Shown here: in pieces, positions 16,621 to 25,623 of the stretch | Layout: every line of letters begins with the position of its first letter | How positions within the stretch are numbered: position 1 is the stretch's first letter | NCBI GenBank assembly: GCA_965601955.1 | Contig: OZ271855.1 | Location: forward strand, 2,852,001 to 2,916,000 | Direction of reading: 5' to 3' | Length of the DNA: 64,000 nucleotides | From: RHLJ01 sp965601955 | GTDB taxonomy: Bacteria > Bacteroidota > Rhodothermia > Balneolales > Balneolaceae | Made by a program: the position numbers and the translations under genes | The notes under the pieces: model-generated | What the model was told of the DNA's origin: nothing | The model's input: only the letters and a program-made list of their open reading frames with translations | Databases searched by the model: none

Positions 16621-17759
16621 TGAGATTAAAAGCATTAATAGTCCTTACCATTTTCATCATAGGTTGTTCAGCCAAACCCGTTGAAGAAACCTATCAAACT
16701 TCCTTTACCGACCAGGAACTTGGACAACTATTGGTTATTGGTTTTAGAGGTACTGAAATCAATTCAGAAAGCAGCATTGTTCAGGACATCAAGAACTATA
16801 ATATCGGCGGCGTAGTGCTGTTCGATTATGATGTCGAATCCAAATCCTATGGAAGAAATATAGAATCAGATGACCAGCTCCTTAAGTTGGCAAGTGCATT
16901 AGTTGCTTACTCTTCCACCCCTCCCATTATTTCGATTGATCAAGAAGGTGGACAAGTTGCTCGCCTAAAACCAAGTATGGGATTTCCTAAAACAGTTTCG
17001 GCACAATACCTTGGTGAGTTGGATAATGAAGATTCAACTCGACATTACGCCAGAACAATGGCTCAGGAGTTCATGGTGGTAGGAGTGAATACAAATTTTG
17101 CTCCTGTATTGGATGTAAATACCAATCCTGATAATCCGGTAATTGCAAAGTACGAACGAAGCTATTCTGATGACCCCTATGAAGTAGCCGAACATGCTGG
17201 CTATATGATTGATGAATTTGATGTGGAAGGTATTCTTACCGTACTCAAGCATTTTCCAGGGCATGGCAGCTCGTCGGAAGACTCACATCTTGGCGTAACC
17301 GACGTAACCAATAGCTGGAGCCCGGATGAGTTGATCCCTTATGAAATTCTATTCGCTGAGAAGACTATAAATGCAGTGATGACTGCCCACATCTATAACG
17401 CCAATATTGATCCAGATTGGCCTGCTACCTTATCCCCGGCTACTATCAATGGGTTACTGAGAGATTCTCTGGGCTTTGAAGGTGTTGTATTCTCCGACGA
17501 TATGCAGATGGAAGCAATACGAGCCGAGTATGGTCTGGAAACCGCTATTGAACAAGCATTAAATGCAGGTGTGGATATTTTGATTTTTGGAAACAACCTG
17601 GTTTATGAAGAAGACATCGCAAAAAAAGCGATTCATACCATTCAAAAGTTAATAGCTGAAGAAAGAATAAGTGAAGAAACGATCAATGCTGCACTTGAAA
17701 GAGTTGGCAAGCTTAAAAAGGATGTAATTGAAGATCTCTGTACATGTCTGAACTTTTAA
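16620..17759 (+). CDS. GH3 beta-N-acetylhexosaminidase (NagZ-like) lipoprotein
   Basis: This enzyme hydrolyses terminal beta-N-acetylhexosamine, probably from peptidoglycan fragments. The 379-residue product has a lipoprotein signal (LTIFIIGCSAKP), an early GH3 motif SIDQEGGQVARL, the KHFPGHGSSSEDSHLG loop with the catalytic His/Asp dyad of NagZ enzymes, AVMTAHIYN, and GVVFSDDMQMEAI with the nucleophile Asp. Classical NagZ is cytoplasmic; the lipobox here points to a periplasmic or surface enzyme. It overlaps the following HD gene by 16 bases. Confidence 0.92.
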   Translation: MRLKALIVLTIFIIGCSAKPVEETYQTSFTDQELGQLLVIGFRGTEINSESSIVQDIKNYNIGGVVLFDYDVESKSYGRNIESDDQLLKLASALVAYSSTPPIISIDQEGGQVARLKPSMGFPKTVSAQYLGELDNEDSTRHYARTMAQEFMVVGVNTNFAPVLDVNTNPDNPVIAKYERSYSDDPYEVAEHAGYMIDEFDVEGILTVLKHFPGHGSSSEDSHLGVTDVTNSWSPDELIPYEILFAEKTINAVMTAHIYNANIDPDWPATLSPATINGLLRDSLGFEGVVFSDDMQMEAIRAEYGLETAIEQALNAGVDILIFGNNLVYEEDIAKKAIHTIQKLIAEERISEETINAALERVGKLKKDVIEDLCTCLNF

Positions 17760-18403
17760 CAGGGTTAATTATTCAGAAAACAGAAGAGTTTGTTAAAGAG
17801 ACTCTGGAGGGTGATAGCGGTCATGATTGGTGGCATATTCATCGGGTTAGGAATACGGCACTTACCCTGGCCAAAGAAGAAAAAGCTAATGAACTTATTG
17901 TAGAGCTTGCCGCTCTTTTACACGACATCGCCGACCATAAATTCCATGGAGGCGATGAATTATTGGGAGCAAGAGTAGCAAAGAAATGGCTTCGAAATTT
18001 CCCTATCCCTGAGGCTACTACCAATCACATCTGTGAAATAATAGCACATATTTCTTTCAAGGGAGCCAACGTTTCTACTCCGATGGAATCTATTGAAGGA
18101 AAAGTAGTTCAGGACGCAGATCGACTAGATGCCATTGGTGCAATTGGCATTGCAAGAGCCTTTTCATATGGTGGCTTCAAAAGGCGGGAAATGTACAATC
18201 CAGGAGTCCCTCCTGTTATGCACTCTTCCTTTGAAGCTTATAAAAACAGTGAGGGTCATACCATCAATCATTTCTATGAAAAACTTTTTCTTCTCAAGGA
18301 CCGGATGAATACGGCTTCTGGAAAGAAGATGGCAGAAGAACGCCATAACTTTATGATCGAATATGTAGATCGATTTAAGAATGAGTGGAAAGGGGTCCTC
18401 TGA
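17744..18403 (+). CDS. HD-domain metal-dependent phosphohydrolase
   Basis: The 219-residue protein has the HD signature: HDWWHIHRVRN, then LAALLHDIADHKF (the HD pair), and a distal QDADRLDAIGAIGIARAF, where the last metal-binding Asp lies. This is the pattern of YedJ-like HD phosphohydrolases, whose substrates are usually nucleotides. The start at 17744 lies inside the end of the GH3 gene, which supports operon membership. The physiological substrate cannot be told from sequence. Confidence 0.9.
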   Translation: MSELLTGLIIQKTEEFVKETLEGDSGHDWWHIHRVRNTALTLAKEEKANELIVELAALLHDIADHKFHGGDELLGARVAKKWLRNFPIPEATTNHICEIIAHISFKGANVSTPMESIEGKVVQDADRLDAIGAIGIARAFSYGGFKRREMYNPGVPPVMHSSFEAYKNSEGHTINHFYEKLFLLKDRMNTASGKKMAEERHNFMIEYVDRFKNEWKGVL

Positions 18404-18454
18404 GATACTATTAGTCCTTGTTTTAATACTTATTTTTTACACTTTATCACTTAG

Positions 18455-19540
18455 ATGAAGCTGCTAACAAACTTCCTTAAATCATTTTCCCTCGTAATTA
18501 TCAGTTCTCTCTGTGCGCTTTTGATAGGAGAATTTGCTATGCGGATCATTTTTTCGTCTGATAAACTAATTACCTGGAACCGAATGCACCCGGAAGGTTT
18601 TATAATGAACCAGTCTGGTGGCACCTCATTTCAAGAGTTTGGAGATCGAAAGGCAGAATATAGATTTAACAAACAAAGACTTCGGGGAGGAGAATTGGAT
18701 TCTAATAAGGTTAATGTTTTAGCCCTTGGTGACTCCTTCACCTTCGGTCTGCTACTTGATGAAAGTGATACCTACATAAGTTTGCTCCAGGATAAGGCAG
18801 ACAAAGAATTCCCTGATTCACTTCAATTTTTGAATGGTGGCATCGGGGGTTCGGGAATGGGTGACTGGCCAGGCTGGCTCGAGGAATATGGATCAGGTCT
18901 TGAAGTAGATTACCTGGTTTACTTTATGAACAATAATGATATCGAGCGTGCATTATCCAAAAATCTACATGTTTTCGATCCATCCAAGCAAGACTCACTG
19001 GAAAAGTCACAGCGTTGGAAGCCCAAACCAATAATGCCCTACCTGTCTAACAAAGAATGGTATAGATCAATGCAGAGATATTCTAAGATGGTCAATATCT
19101 TCGAGAGCCTGCTGTGGAAAAACGTATACTTCACGGATTTAACCAGCGATTTTGACTCTGCAAAAACTGAGGTGAGAATACCTGGGGTGGAATCATTTTC
19201 TGAAGATTCAGACTACTCTATACAGGTTGGAAATGCAATCTTAAATAAGATGGACAAGTGGTGCTCTAGGAAAGGATGCGAATTCATTGTTATAACGACC
19301 GGATATTATGAGATTGAGACTATGTCAATCTGGGACAAAAAATTTTATGAGTGGTATTCTACTACAGCAGTGCCAGAAAATGAAAACTATTTTGACAATA
19401 AGGCTTGTGTAGAAGACAAAATTATTTCAAGTTTGGACGAGATAAGAATCCCTGGCGATTCGCATCCGAATGAAGAAGGAGCACAAATTATCGCCAACTG
19501 TACTTGGGAAAAACTTATTACTACATTCGAAAATAACTAG
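18455..19540 (+). CDS. SGNH/GDSL-like hydrolase with N-terminal membrane segment
   Basis: The product has 361 residues. An N-terminal hydrophobic segment (SLVIISSLCALLIGEFAMRII) is a signal anchor. The GDS block is LALGDSFTFGLLL near residue 95, a GGIGGSGMGDW block follows, and the C-terminal Asp/His motif is IPGDSHPNEEGAQIIA. Together these make up the SGNH catalytic set of esterases and acyltransferase-like hydrolases. The substrate is unknown; such proteins often modify exported polysaccharides. It is 51 bp after the HD gene and 15 bp before oxyR. Confidence 0.8.
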   Translation: MKLLTNFLKSFSLVIISSLCALLIGEFAMRIIFSSDKLITWNRMHPEGFIMNQSGGTSFQEFGDRKAEYRFNKQRLRGGELDSNKVNVLALGDSFTFGLLLDESDTYISLLQDKADKEFPDSLQFLNGGIGGSGMGDWPGWLEEYGSGLEVDYLVYFMNNNDIERALSKNLHVFDPSKQDSLEKSQRWKPKPIMPYLSNKEWYRSMQRYSKMVNIFESLLWKNVYFTDLTSDFDSAKTEVRIPGVESFSEDSDYSIQVGNAILNKMDKWCSRKGCEFIVITTGYYEIETMSIWDKKFYEWYSTTAVPENENYFDNKACVEDKIISSLDEIRIPGDSHPNEEGAQIIANCTWEKLITTFENN

Positions 19541-19555
19541 CACAAATATCCCTCC

Positions 19556-20488
19556 ATGACTCTTACCCAGCTTTCATATATAGTAGCAGTTGACAAATAC
19601 CGCCATTTTGCGACAGCGGCTCAAAAAATCTACATCACGCAGCCTACTCTTAGCATGCAAATCCAGAAGTTGGAGGATGAGTTGGAAATTCTGATTTTTG
19701 ATCGATCTAAAACCCCGGTGATTCCAACCCAAATTGGGGAAGAAATCATTGAAAAGGCAAAAATCATTCTACGTGACGCCAAAGAAATTGAAGATGTTGC
19801 AGCCCTTCGGGGAGATGAACTTCAAGGCTCTTTCAAAGTGGGGATCATTCCTACGGTAGCCCCTTACCTTGTTCCCTTATTCCTTAAAAGCTTTTCGGAG
19901 AAACATCCTAAGGTTGAACTTACTTTCCAGGAGATGCTTACTTCTGAGCTTTTGGAAAACTTAAACGATGATCATATCGATGTAGGCATCATTGCTACAG
20001 CTACCGATCAGCACCTTTTTGAGGAAGAATTATTCCTTGAACCCTTTCTTGGATATATCTCCAATATGCACAAGTTTGCTTCCAAGGATAAGCTGGACTT
20101 AAAAGACCTTTACAAAGAAAACTTATGGCTACTTAATGAAGGTCATTGTTTCCGGGATCAGGCGATTAAAATTTGCCGAAAGGATAATGAGAAGCAGAAT
20201 AAAGGAAATATCCAGTTCCAAAGTGGAAACTTGGAAACATTGAAACGATTGGTTGAACAGGATTTCGGTATCACACTTATGCCTTTCCTGTCTATGGAAG
20301 ATCATGATACCCGCTGTGCAAATGGTATCATAAAAGAGTTTAACGACCCAGTGCCTACCCGAAAAATTCGACTGGTTTACAGCCGTGAGTTCTTGAAGAA
20401 GAACCTGATTGATGCACTAGGTACTTCTATAAAAAACTCCATTCCCGAATCACTGAAAGTTCAAAAAGAAGAACTGGTGGTGGAGTAA
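19556..20488 (+). CDS. oxyR: Peroxide-sensing LysR-type regulator OxyR
   Basis: The 310-residue protein has an N-terminal LysR winged helix (FATAAQKIYITQPTLSMQIQ) and a substrate-binding-like domain. The OxyR hallmark is visible in NEGHCFRDQAIKIC: a GHC cysteine and a second cysteine nine residues later, the same spacing as the redox pair of E. coli OxyR. It is therefore predicted to form a disulfide on H2O2 and activate antioxidant genes. No catalase or peroxiredoxin gene adjoins it in this window. Confidence 0.92.
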   Translation: MTLTQLSYIVAVDKYRHFATAAQKIYITQPTLSMQIQKLEDELEILIFDRSKTPVIPTQIGEEIIEKAKIILRDAKEIEDVAALRGDELQGSFKVGIIPTVAPYLVPLFLKSFSEKHPKVELTFQEMLTSELLENLNDDHIDVGIIATATDQHLFEEELFLEPFLGYISNMHKFASKDKLDLKDLYKENLWLLNEGHCFRDQAIKICRKDNEKQNKGNIQFQSGNLETLKRLVEQDFGITLMPFLSMEDHDTRCANGIIKEFNDPVPTRKIRLVYSREFLKKNLIDALGTSIKNSIPESLKVQKEELVVE

Positions 20489-20506
20489 TGAGAAATTGGA
20501 AAAAAA

Positions 20507-20528
20507 GCGAAAGGTGAGGTACTTTCGC
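20507..20528. terminator. Hairpin between oxyR and the MerR gene
   Basis: GCGAAAG at 20507-20513 pairs with CTTTCGC at 20522-20528 around an 8-nt loop. It lies between two convergent genes. A T-tract is lacking, so I call it only a probable transcript end. Confidence 0.45.
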
Positions 20529-20564
20529 CCATCACCTCTCTCCTTATACTTCGTTCTATTCTGT

Positions 20565-21320
20565 TTAAGCTTTTAATTCATGGTCCGCATAGTAATGCAT
20601 TGCATCTCGCATGAATTCCGCTGTTCCTGAGGCATATTTATCATAAAACTCAGTGAATTTGGGATCAGAGACATACATATCGCCCAGTCCTTTAAATATT
20701 TCTGCCGAAGTTTTATAAAACATTTCGTTGGCCTGGTGCTGCCTTCTCATAAGAGCTACTACGTTTTCGGAATCTACAGGACTTCCAATTAAAGCCGACA
20801 TCTCTTTGGCTATCGTTTCCATTTCTTGAGAAACCGCCTTAGTTCCTTCCGCTCCCATTGCTTTTACATTATTCCATGATTCTGCTACAACTTCTGCATC
20901 ATAGCTCTCCTCTACCTCTTTGTGCATTGCTTCTACTTCTTCTTTAGAGAAACCATCATATAATTCTTCTATGTTCATTTTTGTATCCTCTTCCAGGTTA
21001 TTAATGGTTTTGTCGATAGTTTGAATCAGTGTTTGAAGCCGGTCAGCTTGCTTTAACAATTGAATCCTTTGGTACTTGAGTGCTCTCATTCGATCGAAAT
21101 TGGGATCGTCGAGCACAGGCTTGATTTCCTTTAATGGAAATCCAAGTTCCTTAAAAAACAATATCTGCTGAAGCCGATGGAGTTCTTCCTCTCCATAATA
21201 CCTATAGTTTGAATAGGCTCGTTTAGCTGGTTTCAGTAATCCGATTTTATCATAGTGATGAAGGGTTCGGATGGTGATCCCAGCCAGGGTTGCTAAACGA
21301 CTTACTGAATACTTTTCCAT
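20565..21320 (-). CDS. MerR-family regulator with TipAS domain
   Basis: The 251-residue protein has an N-terminal MerR helix-turn-helix (VSRLATLAGITIRTLHHYDK, then RYYGEEELHRLQQILFFKEL), a coiled dimerisation helix, and a C-terminal all-helical TipAS-type domain (YDGFSKEEVEAMHKEVEESY ... DAMHYYADHEL). TipAS domains bind small, often antibiotic-like molecules and activate efflux or stress genes. It is encoded alone and convergent with oxyR. The ligand is not predictable from sequence. Confidence 0.9.
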   Translation of the reverse strand: MEKYSVSRLATLAGITIRTLHHYDKIGLLKPAKRAYSNYRYYGEEELHRLQQILFFKELGFPLKEIKPVLDDPNFDRMRALKYQRIQLLKQADRLQTLIQTIDKTINNLEEDTKMNIEELYDGFSKEEVEAMHKEVEESYDAEVVAESWNNVKAMGAEGTKAVSQEMETIAKEMSALIGSPVDSENVVALMRRQHQANEMFYKTSAEIFKGLGDMYVSDPKFTEFYDKYASGTAEFMRDAMHYYADHELKA

Positions 21321-21419
21321 GACAATGTTGTTTGTTCAAAACCAAGATAGGGCCTGACGTAAGGTTAGAGTCAAGGAATATCTAAATAATCAGTAAAGAA
21401 TATTCAAGGAAGAAGTAAG

Positions 21420-22148
21420 CTACTCTTCCAAATATTGGACAAAAGCATCAAAATAACGTTGAGCAATTACCCTTGCACCTTCTTCATTATAGTGCAATGC
21501 ATCAGACATATATTCATCACTCCAGTTAGCAGCCATGTTTACTACAATAACTGGAGATGAATTTGTACTCTGTTGTTCCCCTACAGTAGCAATAGCAGCA
21601 TTAAACTCATTAAAACGCTCCGTTTGTTCTGGAGTTATAAAATCAGAACGAGAAGGAGCAATTTGCTCAAGTACAATCACCAGGTTTTCATTCGTAGCTT
21701 GTAACTGGTCAATAATCTCATTGATGTTAGCTATTATTTCAGCTGTAGGATCTTCATTCAGTAAATCATTTCCTCCAATTCCCAATAAAACAATATCTGG
21801 CTGTGGTGAAGACAGTAAGATAAGGTTCATTGTTCTCAGCACATCTTCTGTCTGAAAACTTACAACTCCTGCATGATCATCATCAAATGACTTTCCCTGG
21901 TAATCTGCATAACCACCCACATGATCAGCATCACTATAAGGGCCAACCAAGTCGAACTCTACTTCAGCATCGACCAATAGCTTCCAAAGTTCATAGCGGT
22001 AGCTTTCAAAAGCGGGACGAGCTCCATCCACTCTTGAATCTCCAATGGGCAGAATTTGATTTACTGAAGTATCAGGTGTGACAGGATCGTCGCTATCACA
22101 GGAATAGATTGTTAAAAGAAGTAGTAAGAGGAAACCCAGTTTTTTCAT
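21420..22148 (-). CDS. SGNH/GDSL esterase lipoprotein
   Basis: I place the start at the ATG at 22146-22148, because it gives a clean lipoprotein signal (MKKLGFLLLLLLTIYSCDSD). The frame extends upstream to 22196, but that adds a cysteine-containing stretch before the signal. Seen: the GDS block as ILPIGDSRVDGARPAF, block III as LLGIGGNDLLNE, and the C-terminal DALHYNEEGARVIAQR with Asp and His. This is a secreted esterase or lipase-like hydrolase of unknown substrate, about 242 residues. Confidence 0.85.
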   Translation of the reverse strand: MKKLGFLLLLLLTIYSCDSDDPVTPDTSVNQILPIGDSRVDGARPAFESYRYELWKLLVDAEVEFDLVGPYSDADHVGGYADYQGKSFDDDHAGVVSFQTEDVLRTMNLILLSSPQPDIVLLGIGGNDLLNEDPTAEIIANINEIIDQLQATNENLVIVLEQIAPSRSDFITPEQTERFNEFNAAIATVGEQQSTNSSPVIVVNMAANWSDEYMSDALHYNEEGARVIAQRYFDAFVQYLEE

Positions 22149-22209
22149 GAGAATAGTTTTATTGGTGGAAGTTACACCAATGAAACAACTGAGCAAAGGA
22201 TTACCCTAA

Positions 22210-22935
22210 CTATTTCACCTTGTCAAAAACAACAGGCATTCTTCCTTTCCATTGTTCCCATAGTCCAACATCAGAAACTAGCCTACTCATGCTGTTTGCT
22301 ACATTAATACGGCTGGTTTGTCCTGAATCAAAAATCACTCCTCTTACAGGAGATGGTTGCATTTCATACTCACTTACTTCACGTTCATCAATAAGATTAT
22401 CCGGCCTCAATACCGTCCACTCAATATGTGAATGTTCCTGCCCTATTTGAACCCGCAAATAATCTGCAGCATCTTCGTTATCCGAGTGAGCAGGAATGAG
22501 GGCACGAACTATAGATATGACAAGTCGGTCTTTGAAGGAGTAATCCTCCTGTAGATCTCTGTTTGTATTACCATTGGTATTCATAAGTATAAACTTAACA
22601 TGCTCTTCCGGATTATTAGAAACAACAGCTTCACAGAGTTTTTTTACAGAATCGGCAACCAACTTCCTTGGTTTGCCATACATTCCTTTAAATGTGAGAT
22701 TATGTCCCAGGCAAGAGCAAATAGCGTCACAATCTACCAAATGCCCAGCTAGTTCTTCCTTCTCCATATCCAGTACAGTACCTTCAATTTGAATGAGATT
22801 CGAATTACTATTCTCTAGCTTTGACAGCTTTTCATTCGATCTAACAATAGCCTTTACACTGTGGCCGAATTCTAATAATTGTTCGCATACTAAACGCCCT
22901 GTAGCTCCAGTCGCCCCTACCACTAATACCTTCAT
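22210..22935 (-). CDS. NAD(P)-binding Rossmann-fold protein (atypical SDR)
   Basis: The 241-residue product begins MKVLVVGATGATGRLVCEQL, which carries the nucleotide-binding GATGATG loop of NmrA/SDR-a5-like proteins, followed by SVKAIVRS. It lacks a clear YxxxK pair, so it is an atypical short-chain dehydrogenase, perhaps a redox-sensing or isoprenoid/quinone-linked reductase. It is on the same strand as, and about 100 bp downstream of, the flavoprotein gene that follows. Confidence 0.8.
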   Translation of the reverse strand: MKVLVVGATGATGRLVCEQLLEFGHSVKAIVRSNEKLSKLENSNSNLIQIEGTVLDMEKEELAGHLVDCDAICSCLGHNLTFKGMYGKPRKLVADSVKKLCEAVVSNNPEEHVKFILMNTNGNTNRDLQEDYSFKDRLVISIVRALIPAHSDNEDAADYLRVQIGQEHSHIEWTVLRPDNLIDEREVSEYEMQPSPVRGVIFDSGQTSRINVANSMSRLVSDVGLWEQWKGRMPVVFDKVK

Positions 22936-23042
22936 AATCTTTTTTTACCCTAATAACTTACACTATGGTGGGAAACCTACGGTTTGTTTTAATAAAGTTT
23001 CAGGTTTCTGCCAACGAAATAAAACTTTTGTTCTGAAAAAAC

Positions 23043-24242
23043 TCAAGGCAGATAAGAAAGCCCTCTTCGAAGTTTCCAAAGGAAGTATTTTTCCAGTAAT
23101 ACCTTACTAAAATCATAAATAACATTTGGGATCATTATGGCAAAAATTCGAGGCTTAAACAGGTGATTGCTTACAATCAGCACTTCCTTTTTACCTGCAT
23201 CCATTACACATAAGCCAGGGATATCTCCCCATTTTTTTTCTTTCAACTTACCCTTACCGGTAATGGTTTTTACAATATTCTCAGCTACAATCTTACCGGT
23301 TACATCACTTGGAAAATCTGTCTTGGGAACACTGAATGGTACTTCTCCCTGCTCAAAAGGAGGTTTAACATTTACAGCTAATCCGGCTGCCCATACATTG
23401 TCCAGCGTTTGATGGCGATAATTAGGTAACACCGGGATGAATTTGTTAGCACCCGTTTCGAGGCCTTCCGAATTGGCTACGAAATCGACACCAACAAAAG
23501 GAGGCATTAGCATTTTAAAATGGGTTTTAATCGTAGTACCGTCACTAAGTAATACTGAATCTTCTGTTACTTCTTTCACTGCTACAGCTGTATGATACTT
23601 AATATCAAACATCTGCATAAACGACTTCAGCATGCTTTCTCCCAAGGGCATTCCATCAATTCCGAAGTGGCCTAAAAAAGGTTCCGGAGTTACCCAGTGT
23701 AAATCCACCTTCTTGCGGATTTTTTGCTCACGCAACCATTTATCAACATTAAAAATGAACTCATAAGCTGCACCCATACATCCGGCATTTTGGGTAGCTC
23801 CTATCACAATCGGACCAGGATCATTTTTAAATTCTTCCAGTTTCTTCCTGGTTTCCAATGCACCCGGAGGAGTTCCTATATAGGTAGAGTATTCTTTGAG
23901 TCCAGGCACTTCATCAAATTTTACTTTTGGCCCGGTCGCAATCACAAGATGATCATACTCATATTCCCCTTGCTCACAAATTACGGTATTTCGTTCCGTA
24001 TCAACTTTAAGGGCCGTATCCTGGATGAAACTCACCCCTTTTTTCTCTAATACTTCTTTACGGCTAACAGTAATATCCTTCACTTCCCTTCTACCAATGG
24101 GCACCCAAATAAGAGACGGGATATAAATAAAATCTGGGTTGCGGTCGATCAGGGTAACATCTACTTCTTTTTTTAATTTTCTTTTGATCTCAAGAGCAGC
24201 AGTTGAACCCGCAAAATTGCCACCAACAACTAATACCTTCAT
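23043..24242 (-). CDS. FAD-dependent pyridine nucleotide-disulfide oxidoreductase, SQR-like
   Basis: The product is about 399 residues. FAD-binding motif MKVLVVGGNFAGSTAALEIK is at the N-terminus, followed by VTLIDRNPDFIYIPSL and YDHLVIATGPK, as in sulfide:quinone reductase and flavocytochrome-c sulfide dehydrogenase relatives. WAAGLAVNV is near the second FAD contact. The C-terminal helices may bind the membrane. The start is chosen at the ATG at 24240-24242 because GGAGGTTGCT stands directly before it, a rare strong ribosome binding site in this window. The upstream in-frame ATG at 24254 is followed by that same site. Few cysteines are visible, so sulfide may not be the substrate. Confidence 0.82.
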   Translation of the reverse strand: MKVLVVGGNFAGSTAALEIKRKLKKEVDVTLIDRNPDFIYIPSLIWVPIGRREVKDITVSRKEVLEKKGVSFIQDTALKVDTERNTVICEQGEYEYDHLVIATGPKVKFDEVPGLKEYSTYIGTPPGALETRKKLEEFKNDPGPIVIGATQNAGCMGAAYEFIFNVDKWLREQKIRKKVDLHWVTPEPFLGHFGIDGMPLGESMLKSFMQMFDIKYHTAVAVKEVTEDSVLLSDGTTIKTHFKMLMPPFVGVDFVANSEGLETGANKFIPVLPNYRHQTLDNVWAAGLAVNVKPPFEQGEVPFSVPKTDFPSDVTGKIVAENIVKTITGKGKLKEKKWGDIPGLCVMDAGKKEVLIVSNHLFKPRIFAIMIPNVIYDFSKVLLEKYFLWKLRRGLSYLP

Positions 24243-24248
24243 AGCAAC

Positions 24249-24254
24249 CTCCAC
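24249..24254 (-). promoter_or_regulatory. Strong Shine-Dalgarno before the SQR-like gene
   Basis: On the minus strand the sequence reads GGAGGTTGCTATG. It decides the start at 24242 over the in-frame ATG four codons upstream. Most other genes in this window lack such a site. Confidence 0.7.
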
Positions 24255-24376
24255 TTTTATTCACTCACTATTAATAATGAAGCGATGAATTATGAAGGCA
24301 TGATGAAGTAATACTTTCAATAGATGCCACGAACTGTCACCCCTGCTTTGTAGTTTTGCTTTTGACAACTAATTTA

Positions 24377-24488
24377 GTTGTCATCCTGAGCGAAAGCGAA
24401 GGATCAGCCGTTTCCTAAATTTGCTGATCCTTCGGCAGCAGCCCGCCTTCCAAAGTATCGTACGGCGGACAGGCCTCAGGATGACAAC
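24377..24488. repeat. Long nested palindrome, GTCATCCTGAG/GGATC type
   Basis: The outer arms 24377-24390 and 24475-24488 are perfect over 14 bp (GTTGTCATCCTGAG). The inner arms 24397-24408 and 24423-24434 are perfect over 12 bp (CGAAGGATCAGC). A third small stem CCGCC/GGCGG lies near 24442-24468. The same words recur at 45049-45076, so this is a dispersed repeat. It ends nine bases before the exonuclease start. Confidence 0.8.
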
Positions 24489-24496
24489 AAGGACAC

Positions 24497-25489
24497 ATGC
24501 TCAAAATCAGAAAAGCAGGATATCATGGCATAATCCTTCCCGAAGTGGGAGTAGGACTAGACTATTCAGGCACTAAAGCCGAGCATATTTTTATCTCCCA
24601 CGCTCATGCCGATCATGTTCCTCAAAACAAGAAACTAAGTGTGTATGCTACCCCACCTACTTCCAGTTTTATGAAGCTAAGAGGATTTCGCGGAACCGTA
24701 ACTTCCCTTCCTTTTGGAGAACCACTTGAAACAGAAAATGCCCGCATCACTTTTTACCCGGCAGGGCATATTCTTGGTTCAGCTATGACTTTTGTAGAAA
24801 GTGACCTGGGCAATGTGTTATACACCGGGGATTACCGAACACCTCCATCCCCTGCCACCGAAGGTTTTGAACTACCAGAAGCTGAGATTGATACCTTTAT
24901 CACAGAAGCCACATTCAGTTTACCTATTTATAAGTGGAAATCAGAAGAAGAGCTGGCAAACCAGATCAGGAGTTTCGCTTCAGAAAACCTTAAACAAGGC
25001 ATTACCCCCATTTTTACTGCTTATAATCTTGGGAAGGCACAAGAACTGATGTTCATCCTGAAAGAGCTCAATCATCCCATGCAAATTCATGGCGCCGGAT
25101 ATAAACTATGCTCTGTTTATGAAGAACACGGCTTCTCATTGGGAGAGTATGAAACCTATGACCGTGAAACATGTGAGGGTAAAATACTGATTTGTCCAAG
25201 TTCAGCACTTGGTACCGGTTTTGCCAGTAACGTGAAGAAAAAGAAAGTGGCTTATTGCTCAGGATGGGTAGCCAATGAATCCCGCCAAACACAGCTTACA
25301 GTAGATGAACTTATCCCTATCTCTGACCACCTGGATTTCTTTGAACTGATTTCCCTTTGCGAGCAATTAAGTCCTAAAAAAGTACTCATTACCCATACTC
25401 CTAATCCAAGAGTAGTACAGCATTACCTGGATGGGCTGGGAATTAATTCAGGTTTTCTGGATTTGGAGGCGGCGGATCAAGGCAATTAA
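24497..25489 (+). CDS. Ligase-associated DNA damage response exonuclease (MBL fold)
   Basis: The 330-residue protein has the metallo-beta-lactamase/beta-CASP metal motif FISHAHADHVPQ, then YPAGHILGSA, YTGDYRTPP, the beta-CASP TAYNLGKAQEL, and the C-terminal SDHLDFFEL and LITHTPNPRV. Relatives are SNM1/CPSF-type nucleases. The family is encoded with an ATP-dependent ligase, as here, and with Lhr-like helicase and PdeM, found here at 5.8-9.0 kb. The stop codon lies within an inverted-repeat arm. Confidence 0.93.
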   Translation: MLKIRKAGYHGIILPEVGVGLDYSGTKAEHIFISHAHADHVPQNKKLSVYATPPTSSFMKLRGFRGTVTSLPFGEPLETENARITFYPAGHILGSAMTFVESDLGNVLYTGDYRTPPSPATEGFELPEAEIDTFITEATFSLPIYKWKSEEELANQIRSFASENLKQGITPIFTAYNLGKAQELMFILKELNHPMQIHGAGYKLCSVYEEHGFSLGEYETYDRETCEGKILICPSSALGTGFASNVKKKKVAYCSGWVANESRQTQLTVDELIPISDHLDFFELISLCEQLSPKKVLITHTPNPRVVQHYLDGLGINSGFLDLEAADQGN

Positions 25490-25621
25490 GAATTAAAAAT
25501 TTAAAATTATGTCCCACCATTTTATCAACTCACTAACCCATATAGAAGACTCGGATATTGAAAATGAAAATGAAAATGAAAATGATCCCAATTTTTCATT
25601 CCTAATTTTTAATTCTTAATT
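25484..25621. repeat. 18-bp perfect inverted repeat between exonuclease and ligase genes
   Basis: The arms AATTAAGAATTAAAAATT at 25484-25501 and its complement at 25604-25621 are perfect. The loop of about 100 bases contains four GAAAAT units in tandem near 25560-25583. It shares the AATTAAGAAT vocabulary with the hairpins after the three giant-repeat cassettes. Confidence 0.8.
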
Positions 25622-25623
25622 AT

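Noticed and set aside
25509..25619. 36-codon ORF with four Glu-Asn pairs between exonuclease and ligase
   Set aside because: It lies within the loop and arm of an inverted repeat and is made by a GAAAAT microsatellite, with no homologue or start signal that I can recognise.
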